Counted from the stretch's first letter, positions 49,845 through 61,073 are shown. The stretch: DNA of 64,000 bases from Marsupella aquatica (GCA_973895155.1 OZ316897.1:11780001-11844000); one strand, 5' to 3'. The notes: generated from the sequence alone by a model not told the origin. Numbers and translations: made by a program.

Positions 49845-50159
49845 TGTTAAAAGGCTCAACATTGAAAGATGAGGCCTTTGAGTCACCACAAAGAGATAAC
49901 TATCCCTCTAAACTTAGACAACATGATATATTCTAATACCACTAATAATGGTGTGACATGGAGCGAGTTGAGAGATAACGAGAACTTGTAATTTAGAGAC
50001 TCGGTATGGCAGACGGGCCTAGAGTACGATAAAGCTCTTGTGTGTTCCTTTGGACATAGCTAGCCTCAGTTAAGGTGAACCATGTATCTTTATGTTTCAG
50101 CTTATGTGTTGGATGATCATGGGCTTGGCGTTGTGAATGTTATCTTAGTTTGCTCATCA
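49845..50159 (+). mobile_element. Copia LTR, copy 4
   Basis: It starts TGTTAA and ends CTCATCA, and contains GAGACTCGGTATGGC, GGGCCTAGAGTACGATAAAG, TGTGTTCCTTTGGACATAGC and GGTGAACCATGTATCT, the family's R/U5 block. No target-site duplication is evident. Downstream to about 50450 two similar segments (CAACAACCAATGTCTAG and CAACTGATATTTAG, both before a GAAAGGCAAGC block) repeat at a 150-base spacing. No copia genes are seen. Confidence 0.75.
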
Positions 50160-50451
50160 TAAAGTTTTCCTGTTCATGGGCAGATCAGGAGAGTGAGTTT
50201 TCACAGTGCTAGAACAACAACCAATGTCTAGAAAGGCAAGCGGAAGTTAGTCGACAATATTAGCAGGTTTAGTTTTGGAAGGCAAGTTTAGTGTGTAAAC
50301 CCAACCCATTGGAGATTTATTGTGTTCGTGAATGGATCAAGGGATTGCCATTTCATGGTGCCAGAAGAGCAACTGATATTTAGATAGGCATTAGAAAGGC
50401 AAGCAAGCAGGATGCACGGGACACACAAGGTACTGACCCCAAGAAGGGAAC

Positions 50452-50970
50452 TTTAAACCGCCACCGGCCATATATAATGAAGAAGAGTCCAAGACTTCTC
50501 CCTTAGTCTCATCCTCTCCCCTACCTTGTCACTATGCTACACAATTCAGGAAAAATGTTCTATCAATGGTGACACCTGGTGTGTTCAGTTTTTGTCATGG
50601 CTAGTGGTGGTTGGTTTAAACCGCCACTAGCCATATAAAAGGGGGAAGTGTCCAAGACTTCTAACTTTTTCACTGTACTCTCTTTCTTCTCCTCCCCGGC
50701 TCCATATTGCTCCACAAATTCAGGATGGCTAGTGGTGGTTGGCTTAAACCGCCACTAGCCATATAAAAGGAGGAAGTGTCCATTCAAGCCTTCTCACTTT
50801 TTCACTTTACTCTCATTCTTCTCCTCTCCCATTCCATATTGGTCCACAAATTCAGGAAAGGATACCATTTATGGTGAAATCTGTGTGACCAGGTTTCAGG
50901 AAAGGATACAACCATGGTGAAACCTTTGTAACCAGGCTGTTGTCATGACTAGTGGTGGTTTAAGGGGCTT
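50452..50970. repeat. Palindromic TATA-bearing repeat P, cluster of three
   Basis: Three units follow one another. Each opens (T)TTAAACCGCCACTAGCC then ATATAAAAGG, has a CT-rich middle (TTCTTCTCCTC) and ACAAATTCAGGAAA, and closes near GTCATGGCTAGTGGTGGTT. End and start of neighbouring units form a 14-base near-perfect palindrome around a TTTAAA centre (50599-50630, 50727-50760). The ATATAAAAGG would be a good TATA box. Whether each unit is a MITE with these ends or an LTR-like tandem is open. The cluster ends about 390 bases before the glutaredoxin ATG. Confidence 0.8.
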
Positions 50971-51361
50971 CAACTAGGTGTTAATTTTAACGCAGTGTGT
51001 GAACATGCACCGCACACCAATTGGGCCCAAGTGAACTCCTGGACCAAGTGACCCCACCTGCAAAGAACACCACATATACAATGCACACCGACACACAATT
51101 GTGTACAGTTTTGGGGACGAGGAAGAGTTGAACGAGATCAGCTGGTCCTGAGGAGGGTCATCGAAGATTTCGCCCGAATTCTTCCCTGGTGATGTTCAAG
51201 CTGGCAATCCATCTTTCAACCTGTGGGGTTTTGGAGTCAAAGCTGAGGGTCCATCTGCAATCCGTGTGATACATGCTCCACAGGGGCAACAGGGAGGGCT
51301 TCTGGGATAGACTGATACAATCATTCATTCTCTGTACTGTACAATCTTTCGAAGGAGAAGA

Positions 51362-52129
51362 ATGGCTGGAGCAGCAGCATTCACGGTTTTAGGATGTACA
51401 GCAACAGCAGCATCAGGATATAGAATAGGCCCTTCACATGGTGAATCTCCTGCTCACTCCCCATCATCCCAGCATTCAGCACCTCGTAGTTTCTTTCCTT
51501 GCAGAAATGGAACCAAATCGGCACTGATTCCGTCCTGCCTCTCTTCAGCCGTCCCGACTTGCCCTCCTCGGCCATCTCCACCCCTCCTTCGAAATTGCAG
51601 GGCATCTCTGCTCCCCGCGAGCTTCTATTCACCGCTTGCTGTGTCCTTGTCCCGCCCTTCAATTGTGGATTCTGGAGCCGGGAGAATTGTGGGTCTCTCT
51701 GGGGGTTTGAATGGCAAGTTCGTCCAGGATTTAAGGCGAGCGGCAACAAGGAGGACACCCACGAAAACAGGCACGAAAGTCAGGAGCATGTCAGGGCAGT
51801 CGGAAGAGGCTCTAGAGGAGTTGATTCAGGGTAAGAACTGTAAAAATGCCGTCGTTGTGTACTCCAAAACGTGGTGCCCCTATTGCAGCATGGTGAAGGG
51901 TCTCTTTACAAAACTTGGGGTGCCCTTTGAGGTTGTAGAGCTGGATCGACTTGTGGATGAGCAAGATGTTCAGGACGCACTGAGAAGATTGACTGGACAG
52001 AGTACGGTCCCCAGCGTTTTCATTGGTGGCAAACACATTGGCGGATGTGACGATACGATGGATTTGCACAAAAGAGGAGAGCTGGTTCCTGCGCTTGAGG
52101 CCGCTGGGCTCAATATCACCGCTACGTGA
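51362..52129 (+). CDS. Dithiol glutaredoxin (CPYC), probable plastid form
   Basis: Glutaredoxins reduce protein and glutathione mixed disulfides using glutathione. The 255-residue single-exon product has a long Ser/Pro/Ala/Arg-rich N-terminus (about 1-140) of transit-peptide character, then the thioredoxin-fold domain. The active site is WCPYC with cysteines 172 and 175. TVPSVFIGG (215-223) holds the cis-proline glutathione site, and GGCDD (227-231) completes it. Two cysteines make it a class-I dithiol enzyme. The plastid C5/S12 types I recall have a Ser in place of Pro, so the subfamily is not fixed. Plastid targeting is inferred from composition only. The ATG follows a leader without a better upstream start. 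The gene is intronless although most neighbours are intron-rich. Confidence 0.9.
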   Translation: MAGAAAFTVLGCTATAASGYRIGPSHGESPAHSPSSQHSAPRSFFPCRNGTKSALIPSCLSSAVPTCPPRPSPPLLRNCRASLLPASFYSPLAVSLSRPSIVDSGAGRIVGLSGGLNGKFVQDLRRAATRRTPTKTGTKVRSMSGQSEEALEELIQGKNCKNAVVVYSKTWCPYCSMVKGLFTKLGVPFEVVELDRLVDEQDVQDALRRLTGQSTVPSVFIGGKHIGGCDDTMDLHKRGELVPALEAAGLNITAT

Positions 52130-54919
52130 GCAATTTTCCGAGGACATCCTGTTGTCGGTATTCTGTATTTAATTTAATTGTGGAATTGAGGCTTATGGGC
52201 CATGGTTGGTCATAGTCATCCCCAAGGCAGAGCTCTCCAGGTTTTTTTGTCAAGGAAACAGCTTGGCATCGGGACACGCTTCAGTATCATGGACTTCTAG
52301 TGGATTTTAAGCTTGGTATGCTAATATATCAACCTGCTATCTAAACAAGGCAGTGTGTGCCTCTCATTTATCTGGCAATTTTTTGGTGTCTGTGCTCGGC
52401 ACCAGCCAATGTGGATGCACCTTTGACACCCTTTGGGTTCTGTGATGGAATGTTCGTTGAGGCACTTGGGTCTTTTGCGGATAAAGAGCTTCGTTTCAAA
52501 GATTGGGATATTCATGCTGTTGAACTTAAACTTTAAAAGTTGTAATTTTCGTTTGTTGATGTTCGACTTATTGAAATGCTCCAAGTGGGTCTCGCCTTTG
52601 AAGTAACTTCCGTCGGTTCATAGTGACCACAGTTCGGTAGAATGATAATCTTTTTCTCATATATCTTCCTTCTTGCCATTGGACTGCTAACATTCATTTA
52701 TTTCTAGCTTGGCTTTTGCTGTTTGATTCATCAAGTCATACTCTAATCGTTCTACAGTGTGTGTGGCATGAGCTTTGTTACTACGTTTTGCTTAATATGC
52801 ATACTTTTATGAACAATTTACTTCAGTGACCAGTCCAAAGTAAGGACTCGATATCTAATTCCGTGTCTTTTGGAGTTGAAGCGTGATTGGGCGACTTGAG
52901 GCTTGCGTCTTTGCTACACCAAACGGATAACAGGGCCTGACATGCTGGAGTGGTCTTCTTTACAAGCCACCTTTAATTACTCTAATTACAGACCTATGCC
53001 CGTTTCGTCGGCCATTGCTGTCTTTCTTTATTCCATGCCATACTGCTCACTTTTCTTCAATATGATGCATTAGGGACCAAATTGGTATCTAGGTACAAAT
53101 CCTTGGGTTTGTTTGAGATTTCCAAACATTGGTACCGGGACCCACCTAACTCAGGGCAAGTAATTAAAATGAAATACTGAAATGAACATCTCACTTGTTT
53201 TCACTGGCATTCAACCCGAGAGAGCCGCAGTCAAAACTCACTCAGATCCGGAGATAACCACGACCATCCTAGAACAATATTAATGATCCAGGATGGTACA
53301 CTAAATTGCGGGGCAGGAGAACTGAACGGAGCTTGACAAAATTTGGGTTCCTTCATCTTTGCATGGTGTTTCATACCTTCATCAGGGATGAGGGCCCAAA
53401 CTGATATATCCTTTCTGAGCGTTCTACTCTTGCATCTGTCATCCGACACAATAATTCTGTGTATACCCATAGTGCATGAAGAACTGTGTCCAAAACAACT
53501 TTTCACAACCAATCCCCTTGTCAAGAAGGCTTTCCATCTTTTCTTCTATTCAGTGTTTTCCTCTGACGTTGGTACTCTCAGTCTCTGACTGCTAAGGATG
53601 ACCTGTCTTGCTCGCAACACTTCACATTGGATAATCCTGTATTCTAAGACCTTTGTATCTTTCTTTGCTTATCTGCTTTGCGTTAGCCATAGTCCTATCC
53701 TGCCCTTTGTGCACCATTTCAAGTTACTGGTCCTGTATTCTCCTGAACTTCTTACCTTGATTCAATTCGTAGTTATGTTTCCAACTCTTTCAACCTGACC
53801 CGCATCATCGGGTGTGCTTCAACAGCCTTTTCATGGCAGCTCGTTTGCATCGAATTAAATACCGCTCAAGGTTGATCCAGTTATCGTTCCTCTTGCCACG
53901 CTTAGCCGATGTGGCAATCTAACTTTGCTTTGCTACGTGTTAGTGGCTTTCAGTTTGCTTCCATTCTAATTTCTGTCCATCAAACATAACCACCGATGCC
54001 CAAAATATTCGCCTGTCTAAAAGTACAGGTTTTGGGTTCTTAGTATCTTATTCTTCTTTCGTCGTTGTCAGACTTCTACATTCGGGACAATGTATTTACT
54101 TAACACACTGTAAGAAGAAGAGGTATGAGTGAAGTATGCTAGACACATATAATGAAATGTCATAAAGAGGACAAGAACAACTTTGGTCTAGTATCAACAT
54201 AGTACTTCACAAAGACTCTAAGTCAACCTGCTCCCTCCACAATGACAGCAGATCCTCCTGATGTGAACGTGCAATACGCTATGACAAGCCACTATATACT
54301 TATCAAACCTGGGTTTTCTTCTCCACTTTTATATTCATCTCACTAATTTGTACCTCTTCGATTACGAGCTTGCATGACGGTACATGGAAATGCGCAAGAG
54401 GCGAACGAAGATCGGGTCAACACACAGTACCTCATCACAAACAATTGCACACCAAGCCTTCAAATGCTCAGAAGTTGCATGTGGCATTAATCTATCATGT
54501 TACATGTATATACAATGTTGAGACGACCGCTTGGTCTAATAGTTACATGGTCGCTCATCACATATATAAATATTCACATCCGTCAAACTGGCGACTACCA
54601 GCAAGCCCTAAATGCTTGAGAAGCCGTACCCTACGTTTGTACACATGAACAGGTCCAGTCAAATAGCTACGTTGTAGCTCATCTCAAAGAATTGAATATT
54701 CACAACGAGGCATTGCACGACATAGTGAAAGCCCTGTTGTAAGCACCTAGAAATGCGAATGATTGCGACTTCTGTACAATACATTCCTACAGAGTGGATG
54801 AACTTCATCTCCTGAGTTTTGAATGACCAGATCCTCTCGTAAGTGCACTAGCATCTTATCTGTCTTTGTTGAGGAACAAGTAGGTCCATCACACCTCCAT
54901 GCCTTCTATCGTCGGGCCA
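52130..54919. other. Intergenic region between convergent genes
   Basis: About 2.8 kb between the ends of the glutaredoxin and lipase genes, so it should hold both 3' ends. No gene, RNA or repeat of this window's families was recognised. Short frames such as 53231-53524 (minus) and 53343-53588 (plus) overlap on opposite strands and have no family resemblance. Confidence 0.45.
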
Positions 54920-55888
54920 CTACTCATCAATTGTATTTAATGACACTCCAAGGTATGATAAGTGGTCCGAGATGCTATTGCCTGTCACTGATCTGCTGCA
55001 TTCAGGATCCTCGCCAGAGCTGTCACATACACGCTCAAATTCCCACAGTAGTCGCCCAAATTGGATCTTGTAAATCCACACCTCTGTGGCAAAGTGATGG
55101 TAAGTGCGCTCTGCCATAAGTGTGTAATAGGGAGGCAGGTGTGGAACGACATCGTGGGAATGTGTCATGCGGACAGTATTTGGAACAAGTACACCATACG
55201 CAGCAGCAAAGACAGAATTTCCAATCCGAGGCTGGCCAAAAGTAATGACCTTCAAGTCATCCACTGCAAAGTTCACTGAAAGGTCTAAGGCACAGAACGA
55301 CGCCATGGCCCCACCCATGGAGTGACCAGTGACAATAACAACGAGGTCCTGCCTGTGTTCAAGTATACCCATAATAGCTGTTATAACACTTTCACGAAGT
55401 GTAGTGTTGTGATATGCTTGATAGAAGCCCTTATGGACCAGTGCCTCTTCAATCCCCGGATAGTTGAGATCCAACTGCCTGAAGTACAAGTCCTCAGCCC
55501 AATTCTGGTAACTGTTTTCTTGGGTGCCACGAAATGCAACTACTACGGCTTTCAGATCTTCAGCTATTCCAACAAAGGCTTGAAGGCGGTGGGGCTCGTC
55601 TATCACCAGCTCTACAATGTTGAAGTCTTTTGTCAGACCCTCACATCGAGAACAGCTCCATGTCAGCAGCTTGATTGAACTCTCTATGTACACCGCAGCT
55701 GCATACTCCACCACATAGAGAGCGAGAGTTCTATTGTATAGACAATCCCTATTTTCTGTCAATGACAATCCACCAGGGGTCCACGTGCCCGTTCCAATTC
55801 CTTTTTCAATCCAGGATGGTCGAGACACAAGCAGGAGAAATGCAACCATTCCTTTCCAAAAGAGGGTAAAAACATTCACCGGCTCCAT
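54920..55888 (-). CDS. Class-3 (alpha/beta hydrolase) lipase
   Basis: Class-3 lipases hydrolyse acyl glycerols or galactolipids. The 322-residue frame has a hydrophobic N-terminal segment (about 8-23) that could be a signal peptide or anchor, then the Lipase_3 core. The nucleophile elbow is GHSMGGA with Ser190. The catalytic Asp is in SHDVVPHLPP (Asp246), and the His in SDHLSYLG (His309). VVVAFRGTQ is the oxyanion-loop strand, and HKGFYQAY the following conserved helix start. All three catalytic residues are present, so it is expected to be active. It is intronless. The start at 55888 is the first ATG of the frame. Three Cys near 79-82 and 288-297 might form disulfides, consistent with a secreted form. 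Confidence 0.92.
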   Translation of the reverse strand: MEPVNVFTLFWKGMVAFLLLVSRPSWIEKGIGTGTWTPGGLSLTENRDCLYNRTLALYVVEYAAAVYIESSIKLLTWSCSRCEGLTKDFNIVELVIDEPHRLQAFVGIAEDLKAVVVAFRGTQENSYQNWAEDLYFRQLDLNYPGIEEALVHKGFYQAYHNTTLRESVITAIMGILEHRQDLVVIVTGHSMGGAMASFCALDLSVNFAVDDLKVITFGQPRIGNSVFAAAYGVLVPNTVRMTHSHDVVPHLPPYYTLMAERTYHHFATEVWIYKIQFGRLLWEFERVCDSSGEDPECSRSVTGNSISDHLSYLGVSLNTIDE

Positions 55889-57309
55889 TACCCTGGTACT
55901 GGAAGGACGGACGATGAACGATATGAATACCAGAGTAAGAAGAAAGAAGTATGCGACAACGTCTGTAAAGATGCACTCACAAATAAAGTAGATAGATTAG
56001 GACACTCAATAATTTAGGCCAGGAATTGCATGACAGTCACTGTTGTCAATCTTTTTCCAGAATTTCTCACAGAAGTGTCATGCCTGTCGAAGTGCATAAA
56101 AATTCGGCTTGTAAAGGCAACATGAGTTCGGAGAGAAATTGCAAAAGACCAATTCTTCTTTTGAAGATTTCTGAAACAATAATTACCCACGACCCCTAGG
56201 CGGACTCAGACCCAAATTTCGCACAAAGGATCCTAAAAACTTTCTTTTGGAATCAGCGACTACAGAATTCAGGACAAGGTAGAAGTCTATAGTGATTGAC
56301 TGCTAACCAACCAGGTTAAAGTGACTCAAAGCCAACTAATTCCCACCTCGGACCAACATAGAACAGAAAAGCCATCCAATGAATCAAGAGGCCATGCAAG
56401 GCGGCTGGGCAAGAGAAGGAACTGGCACCTGCTTGACGGTGGCACAAAATTGAGGATAACACCGGAGCTTTGGTGGTCTTCCGCTCATCATGAGAATTCA
56501 TCCATCTTCTCTATCCGTTGACAACTTTCGTCTCCTCCAACAGACACGCATAGCTCAAGTGCTGCCAACCCTTGAAACATCAGCGAATCAGGCCTTCTCC
56601 TCATCATCTCCAGAATTGAACCATCTTCTCCATCTTCCCTTCTCTGCCCTCTCCGATAGAGAAACCGACCGCCTCTGCCGCTCCTCAAAGCATCATCAAA
56701 TCTTCTGATTTCTACCAACCCTAACTGGCTTTGCACTCAAGTCCGCCCTCATCAGGTTCTTCCGTGCCCCACACTTCACGATTCCTGAGCACACACCTTT
56801 CAACAAGCTCAGAGGAGAGGAAACGAAATCATTCCTCCCCTGCCGTCCATGAAACCAGGTCTGCACTTCCATTCCAATTCAATTCAATTCAACACAATTC
56901 AATCCAATTCAGCTCTTCCAAATCCCACTTGCATGCATTTGGCCACCATCAGCGGAGAAATGTTATGCAGACAGTATGAAGCGGGGCCTTCCTCCTCCAG
57001 TGACCACGCATCTTGATAAGCAGGATTCAGCTGAGTTGGTGTGCAGAATTGGAAGGATGGGAATCCCAGCTATCGGCAGACCGGAAGACGAAATCAATGA
57101 AGGGAAGCGAATACGGAACCCAGAGAAGAAAAGAGCACAGCACAGCACAGCACAGAAGAGAAGAGAAGAGAAGAGAACTGGATTTCCTTCTTTGTATAAA
57201 ACTTGGAGGACACAAAACAGTGGAATTGGAAGGTAAAAGAGAGGGAGAGGGAAGGTAGCGTGTCCTGGAGCCTCTTCCTTGGTGGAAGTGAAGTGGGCTC
57301 GTTACTAAG
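55889..57309. promoter_or_regulatory. Upstream region of the lipase gene
   Basis: This holds the presumed minus-strand promoter. Two simple repeats are present: (AATTC)n-like pentamers at about 56876-56912 and GAGAA/GAGAAGA tracts near 57150-57178. Short frames on both strands here have no family resemblance. Confidence 0.4.
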
Positions 57310-58140
57310 TGCACACTCCTGGGATCAAGCTACGGATTTGCACTTACATGTGGTTTGTTGGACGAGATAAGTGCACACTTTTCAGCCTTTACACTTGTAC
57401 TGTAGATAAGTAAGTAACATGATGATTTTTTTTTTGCTGTTAGAGTGTCTCTACCTTGAGTCACGCTTCCCAGTAATTGCACATCAAACCCTTTCAGTCA
57501 CGCCTCCCAGTAATTGCACATAAAAACCTTCAGTCACGCATCCCTGTATTGCACACCAAAAACTGACAACTAGATAATATCTACAATAACACTCAATATT
57601 TAAACAGAATAATTGGCTTTATATGATATGGAATGATATAGTACACCATGTATTGTCACATTTTAATGTTCAACTAACACTCAATGACTTAAACAGAATA
57701 ATTGGCTTTATATGGTATGGAATGATATACTACACCATATATTGATACATTTTAATGTTCAATTACCAGGAAGTTTCAGTCAGTCCTCCCTGTGTCCCTT
57801 GTTGCTTTAGAAAAGTGTTGTCTCATATTCAAGTGAGAGTCTCATGCCTTCCCTAAACTACGGATTGTACATTACTATGATCATTAACTACTGTCAATTA
57901 TCATAGCTGCAACATTATATCTACATAAAATTTTATGCACTTATCCCTAAGAGCTCCACTCAGGGTTTGTGCTCTTACCCTTAAGTGTACAATTCCCTCT
58001 ATATCCTCATTGAAGGTGTTGCACTTACATATTTTGTCTTTGCACTTATAAAAATGCACGAAAAGTGAGTAGGAAAGAAAGGGGAAAATAGGACAACTTG
58101 CAATCAGCCAGGTTTGCACTTAGGAAGAGCGTACTATAAG
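57310..58140. repeat. AAGTGCA/TGCACTT-rich dispersed DNA (family H), copy 3, with internal tandem
   Basis: TAAGTGCACACT, TTTGCACTTACATG, TAAGTGCACACTTTT and TTACACTTG crowd the left part (57316-57400), and TTGCACTTACATA, TTTGCACTTATAAA and TTTGCACTTAGG the right (57935-58125). Between them an 88-bp unit is doubled (57587-57674, 57675-57766): TAACACTCAAT, AAACAGAATAATTGGCTTTA, ATGGAATGATATA. This resembles a non-autonomous DNA transposon with subterminal heptamers, but I found no clear terminal repeat. Confidence 0.6.
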
Positions 58141-58813
58141 GTACTAATATCGACAGTGGAAGCGGCGCTCAATCCAATAAAGGACAATTATTTTGTGGGC
58201 CAGAGGCTCGGTAGCAAAGTGGCCTCATTGGCTGTGACTTGAGAGGTCGGTGGGCCAAAAGCTTTGCCACATGACTGTGTGATGATCCATATCGTCATCG
58301 TTTTCTTTTTCTTTTTATGCATAACATGTCAAAACGGTACACCATGCTGCGACACCACTTGGAAAAATACTGTAGTTTTTTGATGTTCTGGTAAAAGGTC
58401 AGAGTATTCAAAGCATGATGCCAGACCGTAGGAGGAGCACAGTAGCAGACTGAAAGAATTTGAATTATTTTGGTAATACCGCCCCCCTCCCCTTGATAAA
58501 TGTTGGAGCTCAACATTGCGAATCGATGGACTCTCGGCCCGTGTGGTTATTCTGTTTCTTTTCCTTCTGGTACAAATTGAGTTTTCACCTGCACAAGCTG
58601 CCTAAGCAACTGCACCATTTCTTAGCTTGGGTGGGTCCCCCCCTAATTATAATAACAATAAAATAGTAATTTAAAGTGGTTGAAAGACTATGGTTTATCC
58701 AAATTTTCATCCCAAAATGCGAGTTATTTATCCAAAGGAAACGTGCTGTTTGATTAGAAAGAAATGTTTCAAAGCAAAATTCATGTGGATTGTGTTGTGA
58801 CATTGTTGGCTTG

Positions 58814-59112
58814 GGGGGGGGGGGGGGTGGTTCACTATATGGAGGGTCATACATCGCATGCGACGTTTTAGGGTTTGACCCCCCTAACTTATAAGTGAAT
58901 TTTTTTTTGCAAAACTCTTTCTTTCTTTTAATTTTATCATTCTTTACTAAAAAATCCCTAAAAACTTTAAAGAAAGTATTTTTATAATTAAATAGGTCTA
59001 TGTGTTCTTTAAAGTTGACTAGTCAATAAAACATGCCTTATGTGTTCTTTCACCAAAAATTGGAAATGACCTATACTTTGTCGCACATGATGTGCCACGT
59101 GGAAGTGACCCC
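58814..59112 (-). mobile_element. MITE-like element X, copy 2
   Basis: Reverse complement of the order seen at 7030-7310. It starts at a run of 13-14 G followed by TGGTTCACTATATGGAGGG, has TTAGGGTTTGACCCCCCTAA and an AT-rich core, and ends TTGTCGCACATGATGTGCCA then CGTGGAAGTGACCCCCC. The two ends can be read as imperfect inverted repeats of GGGGGGT(C)AC. No coding capacity. Confidence 0.55.
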
Positions 59113-59558
59113 CCTGAGATTGTTGGTGCCTAGACTACCAGGGCCAGGTCTTGTGGTCAGAATTGAAAATGATGAAACAAGGTGTCCCAATTAAACAGTG
59201 TTTTTTTTTCTCAAATAGAAGGTCCCACTATGTAATACAGCTGGGGCTTTGTGTTTGAATTCTATGTTTGCTCTATTCATACATTTTACCTTTGCCTTCC
59301 ATCTGATGTCATAGACAAACCAGGTCTTTGCCCAAAGTCATGTCTCAAATACAAGACCCTAGGATCGGATCATTTGCCAGCATCTTAACTCTTCCAAACT
59401 CAAATAGAGGGGCATGAATGGGCCTTCTATTCCATCTACAATCCCTTAGCGTTGTGTGAGGGGATTTGTTTTTTAGCAAACAAGCCTGACTGCCCATTCT
59501 TTGAATATTAATAGGAATGATGACTCATTATTTGTTCTTTTTTGCAAATCTTGGTGGG

Positions 59559-59618
59559 GCCCTAGAGTCATGGTCTAGAGACTTAATTCCAGAAGCCTAG
59601 GCCCCAACTCTAGCTTCT
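59559..59618. repeat. Dispersed repeat with CCCCAACTCTAGCTTCT end, copy 3
   Basis: The segment runs from GCCCTAGAGTCATGG to GCCTAGGCCCCAACTCTAGC. See the copy at 5763. The DNA around it, 59113-59924, holds no supported gene. Confidence 0.6.
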
Positions 59619-59925
59619 GTTCATGATTTATTAGTAAGATTTTACCCTTACTGTCAGTAGAACAAATGGAGATTTACAACGTTACCACTCTTATTTTTTG
59701 AAATACATAATTTGCCTCTCTTTCTAATCTAATCACTCCTTTGCCATCCTTTTCCACTGTTGAATTGGTTAGCATAGAGTATACCCAGCTATCGTGCCAG
59801 GAAAAACAATAGACTAGCAGACCATATATTTTGTGGTCTGTTTTTAATGAGATAGAATCCTGACAAAAAGTCCTCCTGTGTCTGCTTATGAGTGAACCAA
59901 AAAATGAATAGTAGCTCATTCGACG

Positions 59926-60490
59926 TTAAACCGTCACTAGCCATATAAAGGGGGGAAGTGTACACTACTTCTCCCTTTTTCACTTTTATCTAATTCTTCT
60001 CCTCTTGGGTTCTATACTGCTTCACAAATTCAGGAAAGAGTACTATTTATGGTGAAACTTGGTCTAACCACTCCGGTTTTTGTCATGGCTAGTGGTGGTT
60101 CAAGGAATGCATGTTCACTTTCCTTCCATTCTTCTCCTCTCCCCCATATTGCTTCTCAAATTCAATAAAAAATAATATTTAGGGTGAAACTTGGCGTAAC
60201 CAGGTTTTTGTCATGGCTAGTGGTGGTTTAATTAACAAATGGAGCAAATCAAACTGCATTTACACTTACCAACCATGGTACATATACAAACCACGGCCGA
60301 GGGTCTCAAGCAGGGCCGGGTGCTTGGGACATCAATTGGCTCACTAAGATATAATAGGAGAAAATTAATTAATTATGCTAAAAGACAAACTAGGAAGCTA
60401 TGTTCCAGAAGGTTACTAACTCAATCTATATCGTGAAACTTGGTATAACCAGGTTTTTGTCATGACTAGTGGTGATTTAACGAATACCCT
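59926..60490. repeat. Palindromic TATA-bearing repeat P, second cluster
   Basis: One nearly full unit opens TTAAACCGTCACTAGCCATA at 59926, with ATATAAAGG, the CT-rich middle and ACAAATTCAGGAAAG. It closes TGTCATGGCTAGTGGTGGTT at 60081-60100. Two more right ends, each AACCAGGTTTTTGTCATG plus (G/A)CTAGTGGTG, are at about 60200-60229 and 60449-60478. The cluster ends about 600 bases upstream of the ATP synthase ATG. Confidence 0.75.
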
Positions 60491-60750
60491 TTACATTTAC
60501 CAAGAGGTATTTGCTCGATGGACCCCCAAAATGAAACTTATTATTTGATCAACCTCTTGAGGTCTATCAACAGTCCAGATCTGAGATCTAAAGGTCCATC
60601 AACGGTCCAGATTGGGGAAAAGCATGGAGGGGGTTCATTAAGCAAACTTTTTCAAGAAGGGGGTCTACTAAGCATATCTCTCCATTTACCAACCACGGTA
60701 CAATTACAAACCACGGTCGAGGATCTAAAGCCGGGCCGGGTGCTTGGGAC
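60267..60750. repeat. 64-bp direct repeat pair, 420 bp apart
   Basis: TACCAACC(A/C)TGG/CGGTAC... through GGGCCGGGTGCTTGGGAC is found at 60267-60330 and 60687-60750, with about 8 differences. Between the copies lies a possible small element (about 60508-60675) bounded by GATGGACCCCC and GGGGGTCTACTAAG, with an internal doubling of GGTC(T/C)ATCAAC(A/G)GTCCAGAT. Confidence 0.65.
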
Positions 60751-61073
60751 TGAAACCACGCGTTAGCCGAGGCCGTCCCGAACAGCACGGGCCAGACAGA
60801 GACGCAGAACGGGTGACGTTCGTTCGGCGTTTCTTCCCAAACGAAGAAACAGAGAAGAGAGAACAGAGGAGAGAAACAGAGGAGAGGAACAGAGAAAGGA
60901 AAAAACAATTTTCAGAAGCATTTCTTTAGCCCAATCTGCAGATCTGATTTCAAAGTGCTTCTGCCCATTTCGTCGGGCGCTGGCTCTCGATCAATCGATC
61001 GGAGGCTTCGCGAGGAGCGCACTGGAATCCACGAACGAAGAAACAGGAGCGGGGAGATCGCTGCGTCTGTGGA

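Noticed and set aside
50357-50376. TGGTGCCAGAAGAGCAAC as a copia primer-binding site after LTR copy 4
   Set aside because: It is about 200 bases from the LTR end and part of a local duplicated segment; a real site should abut the LTR.
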